This document shows, piece by piece, positions 33,903-41,859 of a DNA stretch of 43,392 nt. The stretch's first letter is position 1. Every line of letters starts with the position of its first letter. The notes under the pieces were generated by a model. The model was not told where the DNA came from, ran no database searches, and saw only the letters and a program-made list of their open reading frames with translations. A program made the position numbers and the translations under genes. Origin of the DNA: Bacteroidales bacterium (GTDB taxonomy: Bacteria; Bacteroidota; Bacteroidia; Bacteroidales; P3); assembly GCA_022482545.1 (NCBI GenBank), contig JAKVOZ010000016.1:1-43392 (forward strand). Direction: 5' to 3'.

Positions 33903-34994
33903 ATGAATAAGAATAATTATTGTATCATAATGGCAGGAGGAATTGGTAGTAGATTTTGGCCAATGAGTAAGACTAATAAACCAAAGCAATTCCTTGATGT
34001 GTTAGGTGTTGGAAAATCATTAATACAAATGACTTTTGACAGATTTTTAAATATTTGTCCAAAAGAAAATATATATATTGTAACAAATGAATCCTATAAA
34101 GATTTGGTTAAAGAACAGTTAAATGATATTAGAGATAATCAAATATTAACTGAACCAGCAAGAAGGAATACAGCACCTTGTATTACTTATGCTAACTTTA
34201 AAATTATGCAAGAAAATCCTAATGCAAATATTATTGTAGCACCATCAGACCATTTAATCATTGATGAAAAAGGATTTATTAAAACAATAGAAAAGGCTCT
34301 TGATGTAACAAAAGATAATGATATTTTAGTAACATTAGGAATAAAGCCTTCTTATCCAAACACTGGTTATGGCTATATTCAATATCAAATAGATAAACCT
34401 TTTGAAAAAGATAGTAATATTAAAAAAGTAAAGTTATTTACTGAAAAACCAACATTGGAAATAGCAAAGAAATTTATTGAAAGTGGAGATTTTCTTTGGA
34501 ATGCTGGTATATTTATTTGGTCATTAAAATCAATAAATAAAGCATTAAAAGAACATTTAAATGAAGTGTTTAGTGTGTTTGAAAAAGGTAATGGAATATA
34601 TAATACAGAAAAAGAAAAAATATTTATAAATGAAGCATACACTTCTTGTCCTGCAATATCTATTGATTATGGTGTTATGGAAAAAGCAAATAATGTTTAT
34701 GTAATACCTTCAGAATTTGGTTGGAGTGATGTTGGAACGTGGGCTGCTTTATACAATGTTAGAAAGAAAGACAATAATGGTAATAGTATTATAGGTAAAA
34801 ATGTGATGACTTACGACACAACAAACTCTATTATAACTATGCCAAAAGATAAACTTGTGATTTTGCAAGGTTTAGATAATTATATTGTTGTTGATTCTGA
34901 TAATATACTTATGGTATGTAAGAAAGAAGAGGAACAAAGAGTTAAACAATTCCTTACAGATGTTGAAGTAGAAAAAGGTAATGAATACCTTTAA
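33903..34994 (+). CDS. manC: Mannose-1-phosphate guanylyltransferase
   Basis: A 363-residue cytoplasmic nucleotidyltransferase that makes GDP-mannose from mannose-1-phosphate and GTP. The signature GGIGSRFWPMSKTNKPKQFL is at about residues 12-31, followed by TEPARRNTAPCI, IIVAPSDHLI, KLFTEKPTLEIAKKFIES, FLWNAGIFIW and SIDYGVMEKANNVYVIPSEF. It is the short form, without a C-terminal mannose-6-phosphate isomerase domain. GDP-mannose may feed the glycosyltransferases in this window. It has its own promoter. Confidence 0.92.
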   Translation: MNKNNYCIIMAGGIGSRFWPMSKTNKPKQFLDVLGVGKSLIQMTFDRFLNICPKENIYIVTNESYKDLVKEQLNDIRDNQILTEPARRNTAPCITYANFKIMQENPNANIIVAPSDHLIIDEKGFIKTIEKALDVTKDNDILVTLGIKPSYPNTGYGYIQYQIDKPFEKDSNIKKVKLFTEKPTLEIAKKFIESGDFLWNAGIFIWSLKSINKALKEHLNEVFSVFEKGNGIYNTEKEKIFINEAYTSCPAISIDYGVMEKANNVYVIPSEFGWSDVGTWAALYNVRKKDNNGNSIIGKNVMTYDTTNSIITMPKDKLVILQGLDNYIVVDSDNILMVCKKEEEQRVKQFLTDVEVEKGNEYL

Positions 34995-34999
34995 AAGAG

Positions 35000-35040
35000 A
35001 AAAGTGAATAAATAAAAGTGAATAAATAAAAGTGAATAAT
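35000..35040 (+). repeat. 14-base tandem repeat, three copies
   Basis: AAAAGTGAATAAAT at 35000 and 35014, and a copy one base shorter at 35028. It lies between manC and asnS. The copy number could vary by slippage. It is not part of the 21-base family. Confidence 0.8.
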
Positions 35041-35074
35041 AAAAAAATAACAATAAAAAGTAAAATATAAAATA

Positions 35075-36481
35075 ATGGATACTATAAAAAGAGAAGAGAT
35101 AGTTAATCTTTTTAAAGATAATGTTAAAGAATTAATTGGCAGTGATGTTAGAATAAAAGGCTGGGTTAGAACAAAAAGAGGAAACAAGAACGTTTCTTTT
35201 ATTGCTCTTAATGATGGTAGTACAATAAATAATATTCAAATAGTAGCAGAGTTAACAAACTTTGATGAAACCTTAATGAAAAAGATCACAACAGGTGCTT
35301 GTATTAGAGTAGATGGCAAACTTGTTGAGTCAATGGGACAAGGACAAAACGTAGAACTTCAAGCAAAAGAAATAGAACTTTATGGAGAAGCAGACCCTAA
35401 TACTTATCCTTTACAAAAGAAAGGACATTCATTAGAATTTCTTCGTGAGATAGCACATTTGCGTCCAAGGACAAATACTTTTGGTGCTGTTCTTAGAATA
35501 AGACACAATATGGCTTTTGCTATTCATAAGTATTTTAACGATAGAGGTTTCTTTTATTGGAATAGTCCATTAATTACTGCATCTGATTGTGAAGGAGCAG
35601 GAGAGATGTTTCAAGTTACAACACTTAATCTTGATAATGTTCCATTGAAAGATGATAAAAAAGCAGATTATAATCAAGACTTTTTTGGTAAAAGTACTTT
35701 TTTAACTGTTTCAGGACAATTGGAAGGCGAACTTGGAGCAATGTCTTTGGGTAAGATTTATACTTTTGGACCAACATTTCGTGCAGAAAATTCTAATACA
35801 CCTCGCCATTTAGCAGAATTTTGGATGATAGAACCAGAAATGGCTTTTTATGATATAACAGATAATATGGATTTGGCTGAAGATTTTATTAAATATCTTG
35901 TTCAATATGCCTTAGACAATTGCAAAGATGATATAGAATTTTTAAATAAGATGTATGACAATGAACTTATAAATAGATTACAATTTGTTGTTTCTCATTC
36001 TTTTGTACGTCTTCCTTATACAAAAGCTATTGATATATTACTTGAAAGCAAACATAAATTTGATGTGCCAGTTTCTTGGGGTATGGATTTACAATCTGAG
36101 CATGAAAGATTTTTGGTTGAACAACATTTCAAATGCCCAGTTATACTAACAGATTATCCAAAAGAAATTAAGGCTTTCTATATGAAACAAAATGAAGATG
36201 GAAAGACTGTTCGTGCAATGGACGTCTTGTTCCCAGAAATAGGAGAGATTATAGGAGGAAGTGAAAGGGAAGAAAGTTTTGAGAAACTTACTAAGAGAAT
36301 GAAAGAACTCGACATGAAAGAAGAGAATTATAGTTGGTATCTTGACACAAGACGTTTTGGTGCTGCACCTCATTCTGGTTTTGGATTAGGTTTTGAAAGA
36401 CTTCTTTTATTCGTTACAGGTATGGCTAACATTAGAGATGTTATTCCTTTCCCAAGATTTCCTAAAAATGCAACGTTTTAA
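35075..36481 (+). CDS. asnS: Asparaginyl-tRNA synthetase
   Basis: A 468-residue class IIb synthetase. The N-terminal OB-fold anticodon domain reads [20 protein letters not shown]. The catalytic core includes [24 protein letters not shown]-type motif 1 ([20 protein letters not shown]), motif 2 ([20 protein letters not shown]) and motif 3 ([15 protein letters not shown]). The ending [14 protein letters not shown] is typical of AsnRS rather than AspRS. It is followed by a five-unit 21-base array that forms hairpins. Confidence 0.96.
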   Translation: MDTIKREEIVNLFKDNVKELIGSDVRIKGWVRTKRGNKNVSFIALNDGSTINNIQIVAELTNFDETLMKKITTGACIRVDGKLVESMGQGQNVELQAKEIELYGEADPNTYPLQKKGHSLEFLREIAHLRPRTNTFGAVLRIRHNMAFAIHKYFNDRGFFYWNSPLITASDCEGAGEMFQVTTLNLDNVPLKDDKKADYNQDFFGKSTFLTVSGQLEGELGAMSLGKIYTFGPTFRAENSNTPRHLAEFWMIEPEMAFYDITDNMDLAEDFIKYLVQYALDNCKDDIEFLNKMYDNELINRLQFVVSHSFVRLPYTKAIDILLESKHKFDVPVSWGMDLQSEHERFLVEQHFKCPVILTDYPKEIKAFYMKQNEDGKTVRAMDVLFPEIGEIIGGSEREESFEKLTKRMKELDMKEENYSWYLDTRRFGAAPHSGFGLGFERLLLFVTGMANIRDVIPFPRFPKNATF

Positions 36482-36494
36482 TAAACTAAAAAAA

Positions 36495-36599
36495 TAGAAT
36501 AAAGAGATAGTAAAATATTTCTTTATTCTATTCAAATATTTCTTCGTTATATTTTGTTAAAACGAAGAAATAATAAAATAAAGTGAAGAAATAATTTTG
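36495..36599 (+). repeat. 21-base periodic array, 5 units, with two hairpins
   Basis: Units at 36495, 36516, 36537, 36558 and 36579, all beginning with TA, in the order forward, reverse, reverse, forward, forward. Arm 36493-36509 pairs with 36516-36532 (17 bp, one G-U). Arm 36537-36548 pairs perfectly with 36561-36572 (12 bp). The first hairpin is probably the asnS terminator. The array ends 13 bases before the rpoN ATG. Confidence 0.8.
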
Positions 36600-36612
36600 A
36601 TTTAATATTAGT

Positions 36613-38055
36613 ATGATTTCTAATTCTTTGACAACAAAAATGCAACAGAAATTTGCACCTGCACAAATTCAATTTATGAAGTTGTTGCAGTTGCCTATGC
36701 AATCATTAGACCAAAGAATAAAAGAAGAATTAGAAAAAAATCCCGTCTTGGAAGAGAATGAGGATAAAAACGATGATGAGAATCTGTCCTATAATCAAAA
36801 AGACGAGAAAGAAGACAATCAAGAAAATGATAATGTGTTTGATGTATATTTTCAAGATGATGATATTCCTGATTATAGAAGAGAAAAATCTGATAATAGA
36901 GTAGACCCTGGTTCATATTATTCAAGCAAAAACACATTGTATGAAGACCTTTCAAATCAATTAGCATTAGAAGAAACAACAGATTTAGAGAAGAAAATTG
37001 GAGAAGAGATTATTGGCAACATTAATGATAGCGGATATTTAACGAGAAGTATTGATGCTATTGTTGATGATTTGTTTTTTAGCCAAAACATAGAAGTAAA
37101 AAGTAGTGATATTGAAAAAGTATTAAAAAAAATTCAAACATTTGACCCAGCAGGAGTTGGTGCAAGAAACTTACAAGAATGTTTACTATTGCAAATAGAT
37201 AGATATAAAACAAAAAATAAAGAAACATTCCTTGAAAAACAAATAGTGTCTAATGAAAAACTTTTTGAACTATTTAAAAATAAGCAATATCAAACACTAT
37301 TACAAAAATTATCTTGTCAAAAAGATGAACTTGAAAAAGCGATTGAAAACATAAAAAATCTTAATCCAAAACCTGCCAGCAATTCAACTAATCTCTTAGA
37401 CAATATGTATATTGTTCCTGATTTTATTGTTTGGAATAATGACGGAAAAGTAGAGTTTCAACTCAATAAAACTTATGATAAAAGTCTTAAAATAAGCCAA
37501 TATTACTCAAAGATGCTTGAAAAGATGCAGAAAGATAAAGCAAATACAGAATCAAAACAAGCAATAACTTTTATTAAAGATAAGATAGATTCTGCAAATG
37601 AATTTATTATGGCATTAAATAAAAGAGATGAGACTTTAAATAATGTAATGAAAACAATAATTGATTATCAATATGAATATTTTCTTGATGGAGATATTAC
37701 TAAGATGAAACCTATGAGATTGATTGATATCGCTTTTAAAACAGCAAGCGATGTTTCTACAATATCAAGAGTTGCAAGTAATAAGTATTGTCAAACACAT
37801 TTTGGTTTTTTTCTTTTAAAGGATTTTTTCTCTAATGCAGTTGAAGATACAAAAGGAAATAAGGTTTCGTCTGATATAATAAAATCAACAATTGTTAAGT
37901 ATATAGACAAAGAAGATAAGCAAAAACCTTTGACAGATGATAAACTTGTTGAAATATTGAAAGAAGATGGTTATGAGTTGGCAAGAAGAACGGTAGCAAA
38001 GTATAGAGAAGCATTAAATATTCCAGTGGCAAGATTAAGAAAACAATTATCATAA
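36613..38055 (+). CDS. rpoN: RNA polymerase sigma-54 factor
   Basis: A 480-residue sigma-54. The N-terminal glutamine/leucine-rich region I binds activators (QQKFAPAQIQFMKLLQLPMQ). An acidic linker (residues 43-80) follows. The core-binding part includes FDPAGVGARNLQECLLLQID and NLNPKPASN. The DNA-binding region ends in the RpoN box ARRTVAKYRE at residues 457-466. No enhancer-binding activator gene lies in the window. The gene for a PAP2-like protein follows 8 bases after its stop. Confidence 0.95.
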   Translation: MISNSLTTKMQQKFAPAQIQFMKLLQLPMQSLDQRIKEELEKNPVLEENEDKNDDENLSYNQKDEKEDNQENDNVFDVYFQDDDIPDYRREKSDNRVDPGSYYSSKNTLYEDLSNQLALEETTDLEKKIGEEIIGNINDSGYLTRSIDAIVDDLFFSQNIEVKSSDIEKVLKKIQTFDPAGVGARNLQECLLLQIDRYKTKNKETFLEKQIVSNEKLFELFKNKQYQTLLQKLSCQKDELEKAIENIKNLNPKPASNSTNLLDNMYIVPDFIVWNNDGKVEFQLNKTYDKSLKISQYYSKMLEKMQKDKANTESKQAITFIKDKIDSANEFIMALNKRDETLNNVMKTIIDYQYEYFLDGDITKMKPMRLIDIAFKTASDVSTISRVASNKYCQTHFGFFLLKDFFSNAVEDTKGNKVSSDIIKSTIVKYIDKEDKQKPLTDDKLVEILKEDGYELARRTVAKYREALNIPVARLRKQLS

Positions 38056-38063
38056 AAAGAATT

Positions 38064-38675
38064 ATGAATAAAGAAGAAAAAACAAATAAAATACTATGTA
38101 TGATTTTTAATCCATTGATTATTCCAACATATGGACTGATTGCAATGGTTTTTCTTATTCCTTATTTTAGATTATTGTTTATTGTCAGCAAAACAATTGT
38201 TATTCTTTATTGTCTATCTTTTTTCTTTATGACATTCTTACTTCCTTTTATTACAATATATCTTATGTACAGAAAAAAACTAATAGATAATTTATATATT
38301 GAAGATAAAGAACAGAGATATTATCCTTTAATTGTAACACTTGTTTATTATTTGATTTATTTACTATTTTTTTTAATGAAAATAAATAATCCTATCCTCA
38401 CTATTCTTGTTTTGGTTTCTGTAATAGCAATATGTTTGGCAATATTACTTACATATTTTACTAAAATAAGTTTTTATTCCATAAGTATTGGAACTATCAT
38501 TGGATTTATTTTTATTCTTCCAACTATGAGAAACATTTATGCTATAATAGTTGTTCTTTTGATTGCAGGAATAATATGTTCTTCTCGTTTAGTACTTAAT
38601 CGTCATAATATAACTCAAATAGTTTTAGGTTTAATTGTTGGATTTGTTTCAAGTTTTTTGGGACTTTTATTTTAG
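38064..38675 (+). CDS. PAP2-like membrane protein with altered catalytic residues
   Basis: A 203-residue inner-membrane protein with about six helices. The C-terminal SSRLVLNRHNITQIVLGLIV fits the third PAP2 motif (SR, five residues, H), but the later Asp is Gln. The second-motif region KISFYSISIGTIIGF has Tyr where relatives have His. It may therefore be inactive or use other chemistry. PAP2 proteins remove phosphate from lipids such as undecaprenyl pyrophosphate. It lies between rpoN and an M23 peptidase gene, with 1 base between its stop and the next start. Confidence 0.65.
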   Translation: MNKEEKTNKILCMIFNPLIIPTYGLIAMVFLIPYFRLLFIVSKTIVILYCLSFFFMTFLLPFITIYLMYRKKLIDNLYIEDKEQRYYPLIVTLVYYLIYLLFFLMKINNPILTILVLVSVIAICLAILLTYFTKISFYSISIGTIIGFIFILPTMRNIYAIIVVLLIAGIICSSRLVLNRHNITQIVLGLIVGFVSSFLGLLF

Positions 38676-38676
38676 A

Positions 38677-39786
38677 ATGAATATACTAATGCTACGAAAT
38701 TTATTAATTACATTTATTACATTACTATATAGTATTACAATAACAGCACAAAATAACAAAACCGATAAAGAAGATACTCGTAGTGCTAATAGACGTTTTG
38801 CAGATTCAATGTATGCCGTTCATACATTAAAAAAAACATTTACTAATACAAAAAAAATAGACACTTCTGCAATCAATAAAAAACGAGAGAAAATACCTTC
38901 AATTTATATTAAAGATAAAAAAGATTTACCAAGTGCAACACTTTATCAAAATACTTGGTTTAACGATAGAGTTAAAATGAGTAATTTTTCATTAAGAGAT
39001 GTTCCAGATGAAGTTGTAATACGATTGCTTGGAAAAAATAATAAAGAGAAATTTTGTTTTCCATACAAAGGACATAAAACATCTGGTTATGCTTGGCGAT
39101 GGGGACGACCTCATACAGGATTAGATATAGGTTTAAATACAGGAGACCCTATTCATGCTGCGTTTGATGGTGTTGTTAGGATTGCAAGATACAATGGTGG
39201 TTATGGTAATATGGTTTTAATACGGCATTATAATAATCTTGAAACACTTTATGGGCATATGTCTGAATTGAAAGTTAAGGTTGGACAAGTTGTAAAAGCA
39301 GGTGATGTGATAGGTCTTGGTGGTAGTACTGGACATTCAACAGGTCCGCATCTTCATTTTGAATGTAGATGTATGTATGCTTGCTTTGACCCAGAATGGA
39401 TAGTGGATTTGAATAATTATAAACTTAAAACAAAGATAATAAAACTTAATAAATCATATTTTGGTATTGCTCCATCAGAAGAAATAGCAAATAAAAGGAC
39501 TCAAATAACTAAGTTGGCAAAAATTAATAGATGTTTAACTGGAACATCATTTGTTTCTAAGAATCAATTAAACAAAATGATTCAAAAAAAAGAAATTGAA
39601 TCTAATAAGCCTGTAATGATTAACAATAATGATAAAACGACATGGAGATATTATATTGTAAAAAAAGATGATACATTGGAATCCTTGTCTGAAAGATTTA
39701 GAGTTACTAAAGAAGATTTAATGAAAATAAACAATTTCAAAGATGCTTCTCAAATCAAAGAAAAAGAAAAAATTAGAATAAGATAA
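38677..39786 (+). CDS. M23 peptidoglycan peptidase with LysM domain
   Basis: A 369-residue exported protein. It has an N-terminal signal sequence (LRNLLITFITLLYSITITAQ). The M23 domain begins with GYAWRWGRPHTGLDIGLNTG (zinc ligands H and D), continues GNMVLIRHYNNLETLYGHM and ends with HSTGPHLHFECR (HxH ligand). The last 44 residues are a LysM domain (YYIVKKDDTLESLSERFRVT). It either cuts peptide cross-bridges or activates amidases. ATG at 38677, right after the previous stop, is preferred over an in-frame ATG at 38635 because it gives a proper signal peptide. Confidence 0.9.
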   Translation: MNILMLRNLLITFITLLYSITITAQNNKTDKEDTRSANRRFADSMYAVHTLKKTFTNTKKIDTSAINKKREKIPSIYIKDKKDLPSATLYQNTWFNDRVKMSNFSLRDVPDEVVIRLLGKNNKEKFCFPYKGHKTSGYAWRWGRPHTGLDIGLNTGDPIHAAFDGVVRIARYNGGYGNMVLIRHYNNLETLYGHMSELKVKVGQVVKAGDVIGLGGSTGHSTGPHLHFECRCMYACFDPEWIVDLNNYKLKTKIIKLNKSYFGIAPSEEIANKRTQITKLAKINRCLTGTSFVSKNQLNKMIQKKEIESNKPVMINNNDKTTWRYYIVKKDDTLESLSERFRVTKEDLMKINNFKDASQIKEKEKIRIR

Positions 39787-39798
39787 AAAGCAGTAAAA

Positions 39799-39882
39799 TA
39801 AAACGATGAAATATTTTGCTAACTTTTGAAAATAATTTAATAAAACGAAGAAATAATTTAGTAAAATAACAATAAAAAAAAT
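39799..39882 (+). repeat. 21-base periodic array, 4 units
   Basis: Units at 39799 (TAAAACGATGAAATATTTT), 39820 (TAACTTTTGAAAATAATTT), 39841 (TAAAACGAAGAAATAATTT) and 39862 (TAAAATAACAATAAAAA). The phase is exactly 21 even through the diverged second unit. It ends 7 bases before the ribH ATG. Confidence 0.75.
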
Positions 39883-39889
39883 TAAGTAA

Positions 39890-40366
39890 ATGTCATCAGA
39901 ATTAAAAAATCTATCATCGTATAATAAAGACGATGTTCCCTCGGGAGAAAAGTATAGCTTCGGCATAGTAGTAGCTGATTGGAATAGCGATATTACCTAT
40001 AATCTATTAGATGGAGCAATTAAAACATTAATAGAAAATGGAACAGACGAAAGAGATATTCTTGTTCAACATGTACCTGGAAGTTATGAATTACCATTTG
40101 GTGCAGCTATGATGTTTAGTAGAAAAAAGTTTGACGCCATTATATGTCTTGGTTGCATAATTCAAGGAGAAACACGCCATTTTGAATTTATTGCCAATGC
40201 TGTTGCTAATGGTATTATGAACGTTAGTTTAAAACAAGAAATACCAGTTATTTTTGGTGTATTAACAGCGAATACACTTTTACAAGCACAAGAAAGAAGT
40301 GGTGGAAGATGTGGTAATAAAGGTGTTGAGGCAGCAATAACTGCATTGAAAATGGCTGCACTATAA
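39890..40366 (+). CDS. ribH: 6,7-dimethyl-8-ribityllumazine synthase
   Basis: A 158-residue cytoplasmic enzyme performing the second-last step of riboflavin synthesis. Motifs: FGIVVADWNSDITYNLLDGA, VPGSYELPFGAAMMFSRKKF, DAIICLGCIIQGETRHFEFI (catalytic His is in ETRHFE) and IPVIFGVLTANTLLQAQERS. The length is normal; the enzyme usually forms a 60-subunit shell. No other rib genes are near and I see no FMN riboswitch upstream, where the 21-base array lies. Confidence 0.95.
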   Translation: MSSELKNLSSYNKDDVPSGEKYSFGIVVADWNSDITYNLLDGAIKTLIENGTDERDILVQHVPGSYELPFGAAMMFSRKKFDAIICLGCIIQGETRHFEFIANAVANGIMNVSLKQEIPVIFGVLTANTLLQAQERSGGRCGNKGVEAAITALKMAAL

Positions 40367-40375
40367 TATAAATAA

Positions 40376-41350
40376 ATGGAAAAGAACTTAAAAATAGTAT
40401 TTTTCGGCACACCAGAAATAGCAGCTATTGAATTAGAACATATAGTTAAAGAAGGTTTTAATGTAGTAGCTGTTGTAACTAATGTTGATAAGCCACAGGG
40501 TAGAGGCAAAAAAATAGGATTTTCTGAGGTTAAAGAAATGGCAATAAAACTTAATCTGCCAATACTTCAACCTAAAAGTATGAAAAGTGATGAATTTTTA
40601 ACTGAATTAAAACAATATAATGCAGATTTACAAATTGTTGTAGCTTTTCGTATGATGCCAAAAGATGTTTATTCAATGCCACGACTTGGAACATTCAATC
40701 TTCATACGTCTCTTTTACCTAAATATAGAGGAGCGGCTCCAATAAACTGGGCTATTATTAATGGAGAAAAACAAACAGGTATTACAACGTTTTTGTTGAA
40801 CGATAAAATTGATTGTGGAGAAATAATACTTCAAAAAGAAATCACTATTGGAGAAGAAATGACGTTTGAAGAATTATATTATGAGATGGCAGAAAAGGGC
40901 AAGAAGCTAATAATTGACACAATTAATTTAATAGAACAAGGCAATTTCACAACAAAAAAACAAGAAGAAATTTCTGATAATCAATGTTTGGCTCCAAAAA
41001 TTTTCAAAGAAGATACATACATAGATTGGCATCAAAATGGTGATAAAATAGTCAATTTTGTTCGAGGATTATGTCCTATTCCAGCAGCAAAAGCCATTTT
41101 TTTTGATTTTAAGACTCAAAAAGACTATGAATTTAAAGTGTTTTCGGTGAAATTTATTAAAAATAACAATAAAAAAGATATTGGTAATTTTTGGATAGAA
41201 AACAATAAAGAAATATACGTTCAATGTCTTGATGGAAAAGTACAAATTACTGATTTACAAATGTCTGGTAAAAAGAGAATGAAAACCGAAGAATTAGTAA
41301 AAGGTTTGAGAATAGAAGGGGAGATTTCAGAAAAAATTAAAAAAAGTTAA
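40376..41350 (+). CDS. fmt: Methionyl-tRNA formyltransferase
   Basis: A 324-residue cytoplasmic enzyme that formylates initiator Met-tRNA from 10-formyl-tetrahydrofolate. KIVFFGTPEIAAIELEHIVK is the N-terminal fold. VTNVDKPQGRGKKIGFSEVK follows, and FNLHTSLLPKYRGAAPINWA carries the active-site Asn and His. IDCGEIILQKEITIGEEMTF holds the catalytic Asp. The C-terminal domain binds tRNA. It starts 9 bases after ribH, so the two are co-transcribed. Confidence 0.95.
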   Translation: MEKNLKIVFFGTPEIAAIELEHIVKEGFNVVAVVTNVDKPQGRGKKIGFSEVKEMAIKLNLPILQPKSMKSDEFLTELKQYNADLQIVVAFRMMPKDVYSMPRLGTFNLHTSLLPKYRGAAPINWAIINGEKQTGITTFLLNDKIDCGEIILQKEITIGEEMTFEELYYEMAEKGKKLIIDTINLIEQGNFTTKKQEEISDNQCLAPKIFKEDTYIDWHQNGDKIVNFVRGLCPIPAAKAIFFDFKTQKDYEFKVFSVKFIKNNNKKDIGNFWIENNKEIYVQCLDGKVQITDLQMSGKKRMKTEELVKGLRIEGEISEKIKKS

Positions 41351-41366
41351 TTTTTTTTATAAAATA

Positions 41367-41397
41367 TTGTGTAACAAATAAAAAAGTTATATATTTG
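41367..41397 (+). promoter_or_regulatory. Complete promoter of the HU gene
   Basis: TTG at 41367-41369 and TATATTTG at 41390-41397 with 20 bases between, followed by C. A possible TTG start at 41395 lies in the -7 box, so the ATG at 41428 is the true start. Confidence 0.65.
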
Positions 41398-41427
41398 CAA
41401 CGAATCATTAATAAAAAAGAAAAAGAT

Positions 41428-41703
41428 ATGACAAAGAAAGAATTTGCAGACAGAATGTCTGAAAAAGCAGGCATCACAAAAGTAGATGCAATGAAAGCTT
41501 ATGACGCTTTTTTAAATGTAGCTTCTGATTATTTAACTTCAGGAGAAAAAGTTACTTTAATGGGATTTGGTACACTTTCAGTACAAAAGAAAGATGCACG
41601 TACAGCAAGAAACCCAAGAACAGGTGCTACAATTAAAGTTCCTGCAAAAAAAGTTGTAAGATTTAAAGCAGGTAGCGAACTAAGCACAAAAGTAGCAAAA
41701 TAA
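41428..41703 (+). CDS. HU-family DNA-binding protein
   Basis: A 91-residue nucleoid protein. MTKKEFADRMSEKAGITKVD starts the helical dimer part. GEKVTLMGFGTLSVQKK leads into the beta arm with ARNPRTGATIKVPAKKVV, whose proline inserts into DNA. The ending RFKAGSELSTKVAK is typical. It bends and compacts DNA as a dimer. The start at 41428 follows from the promoter position. A strong terminator follows, so it is a single-gene unit. Confidence 0.95.
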   Translation: MTKKEFADRMSEKAGITKVDAMKAYDAFLNVASDYLTSGEKVTLMGFGTLSVQKKDARTARNPRTGATIKVPAKKVVRFKAGSELSTKVAK

Positions 41704-41730
41704 TATTTTGATTACTGTTTAGTTTTATTT

Positions 41731-41770
41731 AAAGGTGAGAAGGTTATTTAATTTTCTCACCTTTATTTTT
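41731..41770 (+). terminator. Rho-independent terminator of the HU gene
   Basis: AAAGGTGAGAA (41731-41741) pairs perfectly with TTCTCACCTTT (41754-41764), 11 bp, followed by ATTTTTG. Confidence 0.85.
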
Positions 41771-41812
41771 GTGATTTTATAATAAAAAGTCTTTTTTGTG
41801 ATAAATTTTTAT

Positions 41813-41820
41813 TAATTTTG
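41813..41820 (+). promoter_or_regulatory. -7 box of the acyl-CoA dehydrogenase/etf operon
   Basis: TAATTTTG, 39 bases before the ATG at 41860. The nearest TTTG upstream is at 41795-41798, closer than the usual spacing, so the -33 box is uncertain. Confidence 0.5.
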
Positions 41821-41859
41821 TAACTTTAAAAATAATATTAAGAATAATAATTAAATATA

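Noticed and set aside
38635-38676. M23 peptidase starting at 38635 inside the PAP2-like gene
   Set aside because: It would put 14 residues before the signal peptide; ATG at 38677 is right after the previous stop.
39787-39889. FMN riboswitch in front of ribH
   Set aside because: The gap is filled by the 21-base array, and no conserved RFN-type G-rich elements are visible.
41395-41427. N-terminal extension of HU from 41395
   Set aside because: It starts in the promoter -7 box, and HU proteins begin at the MTKKEF methionine.
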